Shown here: positions 10,693 through 20,561 of the stretch, piece by piece
How the letters are laid out: every line of letters begins with the position of its first letter
Numbering within the stretch: position 1 is the stretch's first letter
Assembly: GCA_029719485.1 (NCBI GenBank)
Contig: CP120722.1
Span: forward strand, 1,612,001 to 1,676,000
DNA length: 64,000 nucleotides
Direction: 5' to 3'
From: Kiritimatiellota bacterium B12222
GTDB taxonomy: Bacteria > Verrucomicrobiota > Kiritimatiellia > SS1-B-03-39 > UBA6053
Translations under genes and position numbers: made by a program
The notes under the pieces: generated by a model
What the model was told of the DNA's origin: nothing
Database searches by the model: none
The model's input: the letters and a program-made list of their open reading frames with translations, nothing else

Positions 10693-13600
10693 ATGTCTAA
10701 ATCCCCTAAATCTCCTTTGAAATCACTCATACTGATGATGCTCATACTTGTGAGCGGATTGTCCGCAGTCGCGGATACATATTCGATGCCCATTGGTATT
10801 CCGGAACCCACATTTGGACTCACAGAATCGCATGAAATGTATGCGGGCGAGTTCTATGCTGCAGGCGGTTTTTATTATAAAGATGCGGGAAATGGGCCTT
10901 ATACGCATTATGTCGACAACACGAATGTGAATGCGACGGATACGGATAATCCGTATGGAGACCCCACCACGCCTCGTCTTACTTTTCCATTAACAATGCC
11001 TGCTGGTTCTGTCGTGGAAATACATGGAACTGGGTATGCGACCAATATCGATCGTTTCAAACTGGTTTCAGAAGGAACTGAAGCACTCCCTGTTTTTATG
11101 CGAGGTTATTCAGCAGATGTTTCAATTACCATTAATAAAAAGACACATGTCAGCGGCGAATATCTGATCATTGAGAATTTGCACTTTTACGATGCCAGTT
11201 TGGTTATTCCACATATGCAAAACGGATTCCCGTATCATGCCGAATACATTTGTGTTCGCAATAATGAGATAGAGGGGACTGGAGAGTTTAGTAGTGGTGG
11301 TGGGATACAGGTGTTAAGTATCTCAAATGAAGAATTAGCTGAAAATATAGTGATCTTCAACAATGAGATCCATCACTGTGGACAACATGACGCCACAACT
11401 GAAAATGATAGTCATGCAGTTTCTCTTGGAAGAAATGTTAAGTATTTTTGGATGCTGAATAATCATGTGCATCATAATGGAGGCGATTCATTTCAGGTGA
11501 AATATGCGTCTTCTGAACCTGATTTGGTTCCTCAATATATCTATGTCGGTGGTAATGAGATGCATGATGACGGGGAAAATGCGGTCGATCTGAAAGGGTC
11601 CTTGGATGTGGTCGTTTCAGAAAATAAAATGTATAACTACGATGGTTTTACGGGCAGTGATACGATGGGGGTCGCATTCGTCGCTCACAGTGGTCCGTCT
11701 ACCTATCCCATTAACGTTTGGGTGCTGAATAACGAAATATATAATTCAAAACTGGCAGGTTGTCGGGTGACCAGTGGGGATGAAATCTATTTTATCGGAA
11801 ACACGGTATACGATATTACTGGCGCGTCGAGTGGTGGGACCGCGTTTGAATCTTGGAACTCCGCGGAGCAATACATTATTAATAATACGATTTCAAAGTC
11901 AGATCGTGGAATTAAGTATAGTGGCGTGAATAACACCGTTGTTATTGAAAATAATATCTTCAGTGACTTAGCGACCGACCAGTATGTCATTCTAGATAAT
12001 AGCGTCTATTCGGCGAATGCAGTCATCAACAATAATTTGTTTTATCATGACACGCTGACAGCTGTAGTCGATGGCAACGACAACAATTCACTCTGGGTGT
12101 CTCCGGATTTTGTAGATTTAAGCAGCAATGATTTTAATTTAAGTGCAAGTTCACCTGCCAGAAATGCCGCCACAGCGAGCACGGTTTATCAAACGTTCAT
12201 TGACCTTTATGGTCTGGATATTTCATACGATATGAATGGCACTGCGCGCCCGCTCCGCAGCGGTGGAGATATTGGGGCCGTCGAATTTATTGAAGACACC
12301 AGTTCATATACGATGCCGATCGGTATTCCGGAGCCGTCCTTTGGTCTGAACGAGACCTATCGGATGTATGATGAAGCTGCGAATCGGAACAGCGATCTAA
12401 GCTACACACAAAATGAAGAAGGTGGGTATTACACTCACTACGTGGATAATACCAGCGCGGCAGCGACCGATTCTTCCAATACCTACGGGACGCTCGCGAA
12501 GCCAAGAGCAACGATTCCTCGTTTCGTGCCAGCTGGGAGTGTGGTTGAAATTCATGGCGGCCCTTATGTGCACAAGTCCGGCAGCGCATTGAGGCTGGAT
12601 GGCGTGGGCACTGCTGAAATGCCGATCTTCTATCGAGGTGCAGATGCAGACTCGTTGGTGCGTATTGATGTCACAGCACAATCGGGATTCACAAATTTGG
12701 CCCATTATATCATCATTGAGAATTTGAGCTTATTTAGATATAGCATCAACCCAAGTGCAGGGACTGCGGTGTCCCACATTTGTTTGCGTAATTCAGAAGT
12801 CTCTGGAGATACTGACAGCGGCGGTGTTAGCGTCGGTAGTTGGTTTACGGGCAACTGGATCAGCAATATTGTGTTATACAATTTGGACGTCCATGACAAC
12901 GGTCTGTGGAATATTACCACCGACGAAGAAGATAATGATCAAGATGTTCATGGTGTCGGCATCGGGGAATATGTGGAGCACATGTGGATCTTGGACAGCA
13001 AGCTTTACCATAATTCAGGCAACGGCATTCAGCTCACCGGTGGAGGACCTTCAGGTGATAATACACGAGCGCACCATATCTACATGGGGCGAAATTATGA
13101 TAATGGTCAGCCAAACTTGCAAAAATTTATTGGCATCAAAGGGTCGAGCGATGTGATTGTTTCCGAAAATCATGTGAGCACTCAGGGTGGCATTCGAACA
13201 AGGGCTGGAATGGGGTTTCAGTATGGCCCCGAACGAGTTTGGTTTTTGTTTAACAGAATCCATGACGTCGATGGAGGTATCATCGCTGGTAGCAATAGCG
13301 TGGCTAATCCAGGTGAAGAATCCTATTTCATCGGGAACCTGATCTATAACATTTACCAAAAAGACTATGACAGCTGGGATCCGGACAACTCATGGTCCAA
13401 TGCCGCAATGGCGCTTTGGGGCGGGACGAACCGCTACGTCATTGGCAATACGATCTATAATGTGGACGCCGGTATTTATAGTCCAGGCGGTGGCACGTTT
13501 AATATCGTAAACAATGTGATCTCTGAGGTGACTCAACCCGCAGGACGTCATATTTATATCCAAACCAAAACCGGGACTCCTGAATTCTATTTCTACAATA

Positions 13601-16600
13601 ATTTGTTCAGCGAAGAAACCGAAGCCGGCGACGTTCGTCTCCAATGGGGAGATTTGGTCGGTGATGTCGCATACTTCCAGGCAAATACAGCAAACGCTCA
13701 CGACAACATCGATGCGGATCCACTCTTTACGAATACGTCCACGTATGATCTGTCATTGCAAGCGGCCAGTCCCGCGATTGATGCAGGAATGTCTGACGGA
13801 ATGGTAGAGGATATCTTTGATCGATTTGAACTGCTTTACGGTATTGATATACGTAACGCGACGATCGGCGGAGCGGCCCGTCCATCTGGAGTCGAATCGG
13901 ACATCGGCGCGTTTGAATATTCAGATGCGGCACCGACTTCAACTTCGGTCTTACTGATCAACGGAGGCACTGGTGATGGCATTTATGAAGCAGGTAGTGT
14001 GGTTCCAATCGTTGCTGGTGCGGCTGCGGATGGATATGAATTTGATGCCTGGACTGGTGATATTGCAACAATTGCTAACCCTAGTAGCGCGAGCACCACG
14101 GTCACCATTGCAGAGAATAGTTTAACCATTACCGCGACCTATAAGGCACTGCCAGGAGCCGAATACAATTTGACCGTGAACAGTGGCTCTGGCGAGGGTG
14201 CCTTTGAGGCAGGCAGCGTCGTAACAATTGTTGCAGACGCGGCACCAGACGGACAAGTCTTCGATACCTGGACGGGCGACGTTACACACCTTGCTGATAC
14301 CAGCAGTGCAACGACGACAGTCACGATGCCAGCAAACAGTGTTAGCGTGACTGCAACGTATCAAGATGCGGCTGAGGTGCAATACGGCTTAGTCGTCAAT
14401 AGTGGTTCGGGCGATGGCGATTACGCTGCAGGCAGCGTCGTAACAATTTTTGCAGACGCTGCCCCTGATGGACAAGTCTTCGATGCCTGGACAGGCGACA
14501 TTGCAAACCTTGCTGATACCAGCAGTGCAACGACGACAGTCACGATGCCAACCAGTGCTGTGACCGTGACAGCGATGTATCAGGATGTATCTGTTACTGT
14601 CCCAGCATCTACGATTGTTGTTGAGAGTATTTCGGCTCCATTCGTTATCGATCTCAATGGACGTGAATTTTGGGCATTTAAGGATGATGTACATGGTAAT
14701 CTAGCGGGTGCGGCACAGGACATCGGTGAACCGGTATTCACGGTCGGAGAAGGCTCTTTATCTTCTACGAATTCGACTGATTTTCAATTTGTTCAAGATA
14801 CGATTGAGCAAGCGAGTGGCTATGTTTCGATGAAGTATAACGAAGCCAATACATGCTTGATACCCTTAATTGGAAATGGACAAGAGCAGACCGCTAAAAT
14901 CTATATCAAGGCCGGCGTTTGGGGGGCTCTGGGCAAATTTACAGTCACGGCGGGGGAGGACAGTCAGGTCGTGGACTTACCTCGGAGTAATGCGTGGTTG
15001 CGCTATGAGGTCAGTGTCAAATTTACCGATTCAGTCGATGTGGTGATTCAGCCAAACGGTGCCTATGACGGTTATTCTACTTTTGGTATTGCTGGAGTCG
15101 TTTTAGACAAATTGTCCACAGCGCCAGAACTTCAATACAGCTTACTGGTCAATAGTGGATCGGGCGACGGCACTTTCGATGTGGGCAGCGTGCTTCCCAT
15201 TATCGCCGATGCAGCTCCAGCGGGACAGGAGTTTGATGCGTGGACGGGTGATGTCGCAACGCTTGCGGATGCGACGAGTCCGACAACGACTGTCACAATG
15301 CCGGCAGCAGACGTTACGGTGACTGCGACCTATAAGGATCAGTCAACACCAGTGAGTCCTGCGGCCTATCAAATGCCGATCGGAATACCCGAGCCCGCGT
15401 TTGGTATCCATGAGACGCATGAAATGTATGCGGGCGAGTTCTATGCCGCCGGTGGTTTTGCTTATAAAGATGCTGGTCATGGTCCTTATACTCACTATGT
15501 CGATAAAGACGCGGTGAATGCGACGGATACGGATAATCCTTACGGTGATCCGAGCCTGCCGCGCCTGTCGATTCCGACAACGTTACCTGCGGGTTCAGTG
15601 GTTGAAATACATGGCACAGGCTATGTGGCTCCACGTGTGGTGGGTAAGTATCAATATATCTTTACCTCTGAAGGCACCGCAGCGCTGCCTGTATTTGTTC
15701 GCGGTTTTTCAACGACTGCATCGGTTGTCATTACTTCGCCAGTTCATGTGGCGGGTGAGTATCTGATCATCGAAAATCTATATTTTGATGAAGTGAGCGC
15801 CTCCATTCCATATACTCAAAACGGTGTAAGCGCTCATGCTAAATATATTTCGATCAGAAATAACGAATTCGCAGGCAATGGTGAGGTCGGAAGTGGTAGT
15901 GTGATTGGAGTGTATACGCTCAATTATGACGACTTGGTTGAAAACATTGTTTTATACAACAACGAGATTCACCACTACGGTAAGCATGATCATACAACGG
16001 AAAATGATTACCATGCGGTGGGAGTCAGTCGGAATGTCAGGTCCCTCTGGATGCTCAAGAACCACACACATCACAACGGCGGCGATTCGATTCAAGTGCG
16101 GTATTATTCTTCGGCTCCAGATCTGACGCCGCAATACATCTATATTGGTGACAATGATATGCATGATGATGCAGAAAATGCGGTTGATTTGAAGGGGTGC
16201 TTAGATGTCATTGTTTCTGAGAATAAAATGTATAACTATGATGGTTTTTCAGGGACGACTAATTCCGGCACACCGTTTGTCGCCCACTATGATACTCCAT
16301 CCGAAAATGTTTCAATCAGAGTCTGGGTGATTGCAAATGAGGTGCATGATTCACTCGGCGGGGGATTTGCTGTCACCAGTGGTCCTGATGAGATTTATTT
16401 CGCGGCAAATAAGGTCTACAATATCACCAATTCTGCGGGCACTGGAACTGCGTTTATTTCCTGGTCATCGAAAAATCAATATATCGTTAATAATACGATC
16501 GTGAATTGCGATCGAGGCATTAATTACACCAGTGGTTCGGCCGTCTATTCAGTCACCATTGAAAATAATGTATTCAGTGAGTTAACAACGGATTACTACA

Positions 16601-17295
16601 TCAATCTGAGCGATAGTAATTACATTGCGAACTCAACGATCGATCATAATATATTCTATCATTCTACACTAACTCCATCTATTGTCGGTAATGAAACTAA
16701 TTCTATATATGTTTCTCCGATCTTTGTTGATTTAGATAATAATGATTTAAACCTAAGTGCCAATTCTCCTGCTATAGACGCCGGTAAGGTGAGCGCTATT
16801 TATCAAACATTCTTTGACTGGTATGGTTTAGATATTTCTGTAGATATGAATGGCGTTGCGCGTCCGCAAGGTAGCGGTTGGGATCTTGGTGCCTTTGAAT
16901 TTGTAGAAGATGCCCCCTTGGATAGTGATGAGGATGGGATGCCGGATGACTGGGAATTTTTCTATGGATTTGACGAAGAGGATGCTGAGGATGCCACCCT
17001 TGATTTTGATCTGGATGGCATGACGAATAAGCAGGAGTACATTGCAGGTACGCAGCCTAAAGACGCACTGTCCTTTTTCACTTTTGATCAACTCCAGTTG
17101 AGCGGTGATGTCTTACGTGTCCGTTTCGCCACTGAGCTGGGACGTATTTACAGTGTAGAGCGCAAAGAAAGTCTACAGGACCAGGACTGGGAAGAGTTGG
17201 CTACGGGGATCCTTGGAACGGGAGGACTTATCGAGGTCGAAGATACGTTTACCGGCACGAGCTACTTCTATCGTCTCACCGTCGAGATGCCATAA
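10693..17295 (+). CDS. Giant secreted multi-domain parallel beta-helix protein B (2200 aa)
   Basis: Paralogue of the preceding gene built from the same parts in another order. After a signal peptide (about 1-27) come two beta-helix units (about 28-535 and 539-1076), three InlB-B-like repeats (1082-1300), the ~170-aa beta-rich module (1306-1475), a fourth InlB-like repeat (1480-1548), a third beta-helix unit (1560-2073), two calcium-type loops (DSDEDGMPDDWE, DFDLDGMTNKQE; 2075-2125) and the tail ending FYRLTVEMP. All three helix units start with MPIGIPEPxFG and contain YTHYVD and PAGSVVEIHG. Rungs such as AVDLKGSLDVVVSENKM recur. The start has no Shine-Dalgarno, only an A-rich leader, suggesting coupling to gene A or an AT-rich initiation site. 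Function unknown; cell-surface polysaccharide binding or cleavage is a reasonable inference. Confidence 0.85.
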   Translation: MSKSPKSPLKSLILMMLILVSGLSAVADTYSMPIGIPEPTFGLTESHEMYAGEFYAAGGFYYKDAGNGPYTHYVDNTNVNATDTDNPYGDPTTPRLTFPLTMPAGSVVEIHGTGYATNIDRFKLVSEGTEALPVFMRGYSADVSITINKKTHVSGEYLIIENLHFYDASLVIPHMQNGFPYHAEYICVRNNEIEGTGEFSSGGGIQVLSISNEELAENIVIFNNEIHHCGQHDATTENDSHAVSLGRNVKYFWMLNNHVHHNGGDSFQVKYASSEPDLVPQYIYVGGNEMHDDGENAVDLKGSLDVVVSENKMYNYDGFTGSDTMGVAFVAHSGPSTYPINVWVLNNEIYNSKLAGCRVTSGDEIYFIGNTVYDITGASSGGTAFESWNSAEQYIINNTISKSDRGIKYSGVNNTVVIENNIFSDLATDQYVILDNSVYSANAVINNNLFYHDTLTAVVDGNDNNSLWVSPDFVDLSSNDFNLSASSPARNAATASTVYQTFIDLYGLDISYDMNGTARPLRSGGDIGAVEFIEDTSSYTMPIGIPEPSFGLNETYRMYDEAANRNSDLSYTQNEEGGYYTHYVDNTSAAATDSSNTYGTLAKPRATIPRFVPAGSVVEIHGGPYVHKSGSALRLDGVGTAEMPIFYRGADADSLVRIDVTAQSGFTNLAHYIIIENLSLFRYSINPSAGTAVSHICLRNSEVSGDTDSGGVSVGSWFTGNWISNIVLYNLDVHDNGLWNITTDEEDNDQDVHGVGIGEYVEHMWILDSKLYHNSGNGIQLTGGGPSGDNTRAHHIYMGRNYDNGQPNLQKFIGIKGSSDVIVSENHVSTQGGIRTRAGMGFQYGPERVWFLFNRIHDVDGGIIAGSNSVANPGEESYFIGNLIYNIYQKDYDSWDPDNSWSNAAMALWGGTNRYVIGNTIYNVDAGIYSPGGGTFNIVNNVISEVTQPAGRHIYIQTKTGTPEFYFYNNLFSEETEAGDVRLQWGDLVGDVAYFQANTANAHDNIDADPLFTNTSTYDLSLQAASPAIDAGMSDGMVEDIFDRFELLYGIDIRNATIGGAARPSGVESDIGAFEYSDAAPTSTSVLLINGGTGDGIYEAGSVVPIVAGAAADGYEFDAWTGDIATIANPSSASTTVTIAENSLTITATYKALPGAEYNLTVNSGSGEGAFEAGSVVTIVADAAPDGQVFDTWTGDVTHLADTSSATTTVTMPANSVSVTATYQDAAEVQYGLVVNSGSGDGDYAAGSVVTIFADAAPDGQVFDAWTGDIANLADTSSATTTVTMPTSAVTVTAMYQDVSVTVPASTIVVESISAPFVIDLNGREFWAFKDDVHGNLAGAAQDIGEPVFTVGEGSLSSTNSTDFQFVQDTIEQASGYVSMKYNEANTCLIPLIGNGQEQTAKIYIKAGVWGALGKFTVTAGEDSQVVDLPRSNAWLRYEVSVKFTDSVDVVIQPNGAYDGYSTFGIAGVVLDKLSTAPELQYSLLVNSGSGDGTFDVGSVLPIIADAAPAGQEFDAWTGDVATLADATSPTTTVTMPAADVTVTATYKDQSTPVSPAAYQMPIGIPEPAFGIHETHEMYAGEFYAAGGFAYKDAGHGPYTHYVDKDAVNATDTDNPYGDPSLPRLSIPTTLPAGSVVEIHGTGYVAPRVVGKYQYIFTSEGTAALPVFVRGFSTTASVVITSPVHVAGEYLIIENLYFDEVSASIPYTQNGVSAHAKYISIRNNEFAGNGEVGSGSVIGVYTLNYDDLVENIVLYNNEIHHYGKHDHTTENDYHAVGVSRNVRSLWMLKNHTHHNGGDSIQVRYYSSAPDLTPQYIYIGDNDMHDDAENAVDLKGCLDVIVSENKMYNYDGFSGTTNSGTPFVAHYDTPSENVSIRVWVIANEVHDSLGGGFAVTSGPDEIYFAANKVYNITNSAGTGTAFISWSSKNQYIVNNTIVNCDRGINYTSGSAVYSVTIENNVFSELTTDYYINLSDSNYIANSTIDHNIFYHSTLTPSIVGNETNSIYVSPIFVDLDNNDLNLSANSPAIDAGKVSAIYQTFFDWYGLDISVDMNGVARPQGSGWDLGAFEFVEDAPLDSDEDGMPDDWEFFYGFDEEDAEDATLDFDLDGMTNKQEYIAGTQPKDALSFFTFDQLQLSGDVLRVRFATELGRIYSVERKESLQDQDWEELATGILGTGGLIEVEDTFTGTSYFYRLTVEMP

Positions 17296-17335
17296 ATCAG
17301 ACCCGGTAAATGGACGTGGTGAAGAGAACTTGCTT

Positions 17336-19246
17336 TTACAGGTTCTCTTCTAAGCGTTCGATTTCTTCGCTCACTTCCATCCATTCGCGTGAGGTGGATT
17401 GAATTTCGCCGGCGATTTCAGCTAAGTGCTGTTGATGGGTTTTGAAATCAGAGACCTCACCTGTTTGGGCTTTCTGTACTTCGCTGGTTTGGGTGGCTTC
17501 TAATTGTTCAATGGCTTGCTCAAGTTTACGTTGGCGGTTTTCCAGTTTACGAATTTCTTTGCGCGCCTCTTTTCGTTTTTTACCATCTGGTTTTGGTTTG
17601 GAGGATGCGGCATTGGCATCAGGTGCTTTGCCATCGATGGCTACTTTACCGCCACTCTGGGAGAGGAAATCATCATAACCTCCTAGCCAGCGGCGGACGC
17701 CTTCGCTTCCGATGGAGATCACGCCATTCGCAGTGTTGCGTACAAAGCTACTATCATGACTGACAAAGCAGACGGTGCCTTTGTACTGGCAAATGGCCTG
17801 TTCTAAGGCTTCACGTCCTTGAATGTCCAAATGGGTGGTCGGCTCGTCGAGCAGAAGTAGGTTAGGGGGATTGATAAAGATTCGAGCAAAGGCGAGACGA
17901 ATCTTTTCTCCTCCGCTCAAAACTTTGACCGGTTTGTCACAGAATTCGCCTTGAAAGCCAAAACTGCCCAGTAGGGTACGGACGGCTTGGTCGGTGGTTT
18001 GTCCGCGGGCGGCGTCTTTGACTACTTTAAAAACAGAGTGCTCCAAAGGAAGGGTCTCTGCAAATTCCTGGGATTGATAGCCGGTGACCAAATGATGTCC
18101 GGATACCCGTTTTCCTTCAACCGGTTGCAGGATTTCTGCCAAAATTTTCAGTAAGGTGGTTTTTCCCATGCCGTTGTAGCCGACCAAGGCCAATTTGTCG
18201 CCGCGCTCAATGCTCAAATCCACGCCTTTAAATAACCAAGGGCCATCAGGGTATTTGAATCCCACATTTTCGGTGCGCAGCAGTTGATGGCCGGAGGAGG
18301 GAGGTTCGGGTAAACGAAGTAGTACTCGGTTGTCCTCTTTTTCTAAATCCGGTAAGGGTTCCATTTTCTCCAGCATTTTAATGCGGCTTTGCACCTGTGC
18401 GGCTTTGGTGGCCTGGGCGCGGAAACGGCGAATGAAACTTTCGATATCTTCGCGTTGTTTGGAGAGGGTTTTGTAGCGGGCGATCTGTTGTTCGATCCGT
18501 TCTTTACGGAGAATGACGTATTTATCATAGCCTCCGGCAAAGCGGGTGACCGATCCATGTCGTAAATCCAAAATGTCTTTGGCCAGACTGCGGAGCAGCT
18601 GACGGTCATGCGAGATGAGCAGGAGGGTACCTGAGAAGTGGGAGAGGAAGCGTTGCAACCATTCCACGGCAGGCAAATCAAGATAGTTTGACGGTTCGTC
18701 GAGCAGGAGAATGTCGGGAGAGGATAACAGTACACGGGCCAATTGGGCCCGCATTTGCCATCCACCACTGAATGAGGACATTGGTTCGGTAAAACGATCC
18801 GGGGTGAAACCCAATCCGCCCAGTGCAGCTTCGGTATTGGCAGTTAATTGGTAGCCATCCCGATGTTCAAATTCGTGTTGGAGATCGCCAATTTTTTGAA
18901 GGAGTTCAGGCGGGGAATCAGCGGTCAATTGTTCCTGGAGCTCATGGAGTTCGATTTCCATATCGATGATTTCCTGACAACCCGCTTTTACAAAATCCAG
19001 TAGGCTGCCGTCCTCTTCATTGGACGGGAGTTGCTGACGCAAGTATCCGACCCGCTGAGTTCCGGGCACGATGACATCACCCTTATCGGTGTCCTCATCT
19101 CCAATGATGAGTTTGAAAATGGTACTTTTGCCGGCGCCATTGGGCCCCACAATCCCCACCTGCTCACCGGGATTCACGGTAAAAGAAGCCTGATTTAAAA
19201 TGGTTTGCGGACCAAACTGCTTAGAAACTTTGTCGAAAATGATCAT
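17336..19246 (-). CDS. ABC-F family ATPase (YheS/Uup-like, ribosome-associated)
   Basis: Two ABC ATPase domains are fused with no membrane part: Walker A GPNGAGKST and GYNGMGKTT, signatures SFSGGWQMR and LSGGEKIR, Walker B ILLLDEPSNYLDL and LLLLDEPTTHLDI. The interdomain linker (IESFIRRFRAQATKAAQVQS) is the P-site tRNA interaction motif type of the YheS/ABCF3 branch. A charged coiled-coil C-terminus (about the last 90 residues) follows a KPKPDGKKRK stretch. Such proteins bind the ribosomal E site and rescue stalled translation or help ribosome assembly; resistance-type ABC-Fs usually lack this long C-terminal coil. I chose MIIFDKVSKQFG (19246) because the family starts this way; an in-frame ATG lies 6 codons upstream. 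It converges with giant gene B, 40 bp away. Confidence 0.88.
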   Translation of the reverse strand: MIIFDKVSKQFGPQTILNQASFTVNPGEQVGIVGPNGAGKSTIFKLIIGDEDTDKGDVIVPGTQRVGYLRQQLPSNEEDGSLLDFVKAGCQEIIDMEIELHELQEQLTADSPPELLQKIGDLQHEFEHRDGYQLTANTEAALGGLGFTPDRFTEPMSSFSGGWQMRAQLARVLLSSPDILLLDEPSNYLDLPAVEWLQRFLSHFSGTLLLISHDRQLLRSLAKDILDLRHGSVTRFAGGYDKYVILRKERIEQQIARYKTLSKQREDIESFIRRFRAQATKAAQVQSRIKMLEKMEPLPDLEKEDNRVLLRLPEPPSSGHQLLRTENVGFKYPDGPWLFKGVDLSIERGDKLALVGYNGMGKTTLLKILAEILQPVEGKRVSGHHLVTGYQSQEFAETLPLEHSVFKVVKDAARGQTTDQAVRTLLGSFGFQGEFCDKPVKVLSGGEKIRLAFARIFINPPNLLLLDEPTTHLDIQGREALEQAICQYKGTVCFVSHDSSFVRNTANGVISIGSEGVRRWLGGYDDFLSQSGGKVAIDGKAPDANAASSKPKPDGKKRKEARKEIRKLENRQRKLEQAIEQLEATQTSEVQKAQTGEVSDFKTHQQHLAEIAGEIQSTSREWMEVSEEIERLEENL

Positions 19247-19298
19247 GAGCAGTCTATACGCCATAGAATGAATAGTTCCAATGGAAACGGCAGGGGAG

Positions 19299-19392
19299 TG
19301 TCGCGAAATACTTTTTGTGTCGCTAAATGGCTGTATTTGTCGCTAATTATATTTTTATGTCGCTAAATGTGGTTGTTTTCTGTTAAGCGACT
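19299..19392. repeat. Phased array of TGTCGCTAA boxes (four direct, one inverted)
   Basis: Boxes start at 19299 (TGTCGCGAAAT), 19318 (TGTCGCTAAAT), 19338 (TGTCGCTAATT) and 19358 (TGTCGCTAAAT), a spacing of 19-20 bp, so all face the same side of the helix. An inverted partner, TTAAGCGACT, ends the array at 19392. Regular spacing is the hallmark of cooperative protein binding (iterons or a repressor/activator array). It lies 50-150 bp upstream of the ABC-F start and next to decayed sequence on the other side, so either may be, or once have been, its target. Confidence 0.6.
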
Positions 19393-19413
19393 ACATGCAA
19401 ATAACTTACAATC

Positions 19414-19685
19414 ATGACTGAAGTTATCTCACGGGTACACGAATGTCTTGGAGGGAGGTTAGGATCGTTTTCTCATGTCTGGACTCATTCGGTGCTCTTC
19501 ACGCGACATGGCTGCATCGTCTCCCTGTTCGAAGGCTAAATCGATGTGGCACAAAAGATCGTGAAGACCATTGATCAACTTAATGCCCGTATGGAGAAAG
19601 GTTCATGATACGCGGCGAGTGGGAGCCTGAATGGGCATCTGAAATTTGGGCCACCGGTCCACAACAATTACCAGCTGTAGAGTGA
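19414..19685 (+). pseudogene. Remnant of two short overlapping reading frames
   Basis: From ATG 19414 a frame reads 41 codons to a TAA at 19537, then stays in frame through IDVAQKIVKTIDQLNARM to a TGA at 19606. A second frame starts in an ATGA overlap at 19605 (MIRGEWEPEWASEIWATG) and stops at 19683. The overlap and the plausible peptide around KIVKTIDQLNARM suggest the decayed end of one gene followed by a truncated second gene. No family is recognised. The TGTCGCTAA array directly upstream may have been its control region. This could also be chance coding. Confidence 0.22.
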
Positions 19686-19782
19686 TCGTTGCGGACCGGT
19701 GGCCCGTGACGCAATTTTCGACCGAGTACCCAGCGCTACGCACTTGGCTGAGATCTTCGTGGACCTGCGGCCCAAATTTCAG
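19639..19782. repeat. Nested inverted repeats around GGGCCACCGGTCC
   Basis: GGGCCACCGGTCC (19648-19660) is the exact reverse complement of 19693-19705; pairing continues outward from the loop side with few mismatches for about 23 bp, over a ~20-nt loop. The same left arm, starting at CTGAAATTTGGGCC (19639-19652), is also a perfect reverse complement of 19769-19782, and the match extends over about 22 bp with two mismatches. Thus one arm has two possible partners, giving two mutually exclusive hairpins. The element could be a non-autonomous mobile repeat or a structured RNA; nothing seen decides this. Confidence 0.55.
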
Positions 19783-19850
19783 GAGCTGATTCCGGGATGC
19801 GCCTCTTGATAGGGTCTGTTGATGTATTCAGTAGCAACGCTACGGCCCTT

Positions 19851-19900
19851 TACCAGCCAGGGGTTGCACCCCTGGCTGGTATGGGGCCGCGCCTTTGGCG
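19851..19900. repeat. REP-like hairpin, dispersed copy of the RAYT-associated family
   Basis: Perfect 13-bp arms (19851-19863 and 19869-19881) surround the loop TTGCA, followed by GGGGCCGCGCCTTTGGCGCT. The same core, GGGTTGCACCCC then GGCTGGTATRGGG and a CCTTTGG hairpin, recurs at 25.1-26.2 kb around the transposase gene and, degenerate, at 50.06 kb. This points to a dispersed REP family in this genome. Confidence 0.7.
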
Positions 19901-20561
19901 CTTTGAGTAAGATTTAAAAAGCCCGATTTCATGTATTATCGTGGTTATCCGCGCCCTGGGTCACTTTGCTCCTTGGATGGGGCTCGCAAACGGCAACTGC
20001 CATATGCTGGCTCCGTGACTCCTCCGTGATCTCAGGTGGTTTATTTCCCACTATATTCTACGAAGAGTCGTAATTATAATTTATTTACGGGGTATCCATT
20101 TGAAGCAAGTTAGCAGAAATATCCTTTATAAATTACAGATACATGTATCCACGTTCTCCAAAAAGCCCCAAAGGGGAGGTTCTCCGTAGCCCAGTGCGTA
20201 GCGCTGGGATGACGTCCTGAAATAAAAGGCCTGAAAGGCTGTCTCTCACTCTTTACCCGCACGCAAGGGAGTCAGACCTACGGCCCTCTTGCCTTTTTTT
20301 ATAAACCGATCCCGGCGCTTCGCACCGGGCTGTGGGGAAACAGACCCTTGGTCCTCCTCAGGTTGATAACCTAGAACAGTAAACACATCCTGATTTCATC
20401 CAAACGCCAACCAAAGTGAAGTACTAAAGGCGAACGTGCTTCAAGTGGATAGCTCGTACTTTTTTTTATGTGTCGTATGTTTACTTTCAAACTCTGAACA
20501 GAAATAGCTCCGCACAGCGAGCAAGCTCAGTGCTTGGTTTTCTTTTAAACACGCATTTGCA
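19901..20561. other. Gene-free region with further small hairpins
   Basis: No gene is supported here. Two related hairpins are seen: CCCAGTGCGTAGCGCTGGG at 20190-20208 and CCCGGCGCTTCGCACCGGG at 20311-20329; a similar sequence, CCCAGCGCTACGCACTTGG, is at 19729-19747. A 12-bp palindrome GATACATGTATC lies at 20138-20149. The segment appears to be repeat debris downstream of the Tim44/TerB gene. Confidence 0.45.

Noticed and set aside
3826..17295. Calling the giants polysaccharide lyase family 6
   Set aside because: The beta-helix is clear, but I could not place the Lys/Arg catalytic pair and calcium site with confidence.
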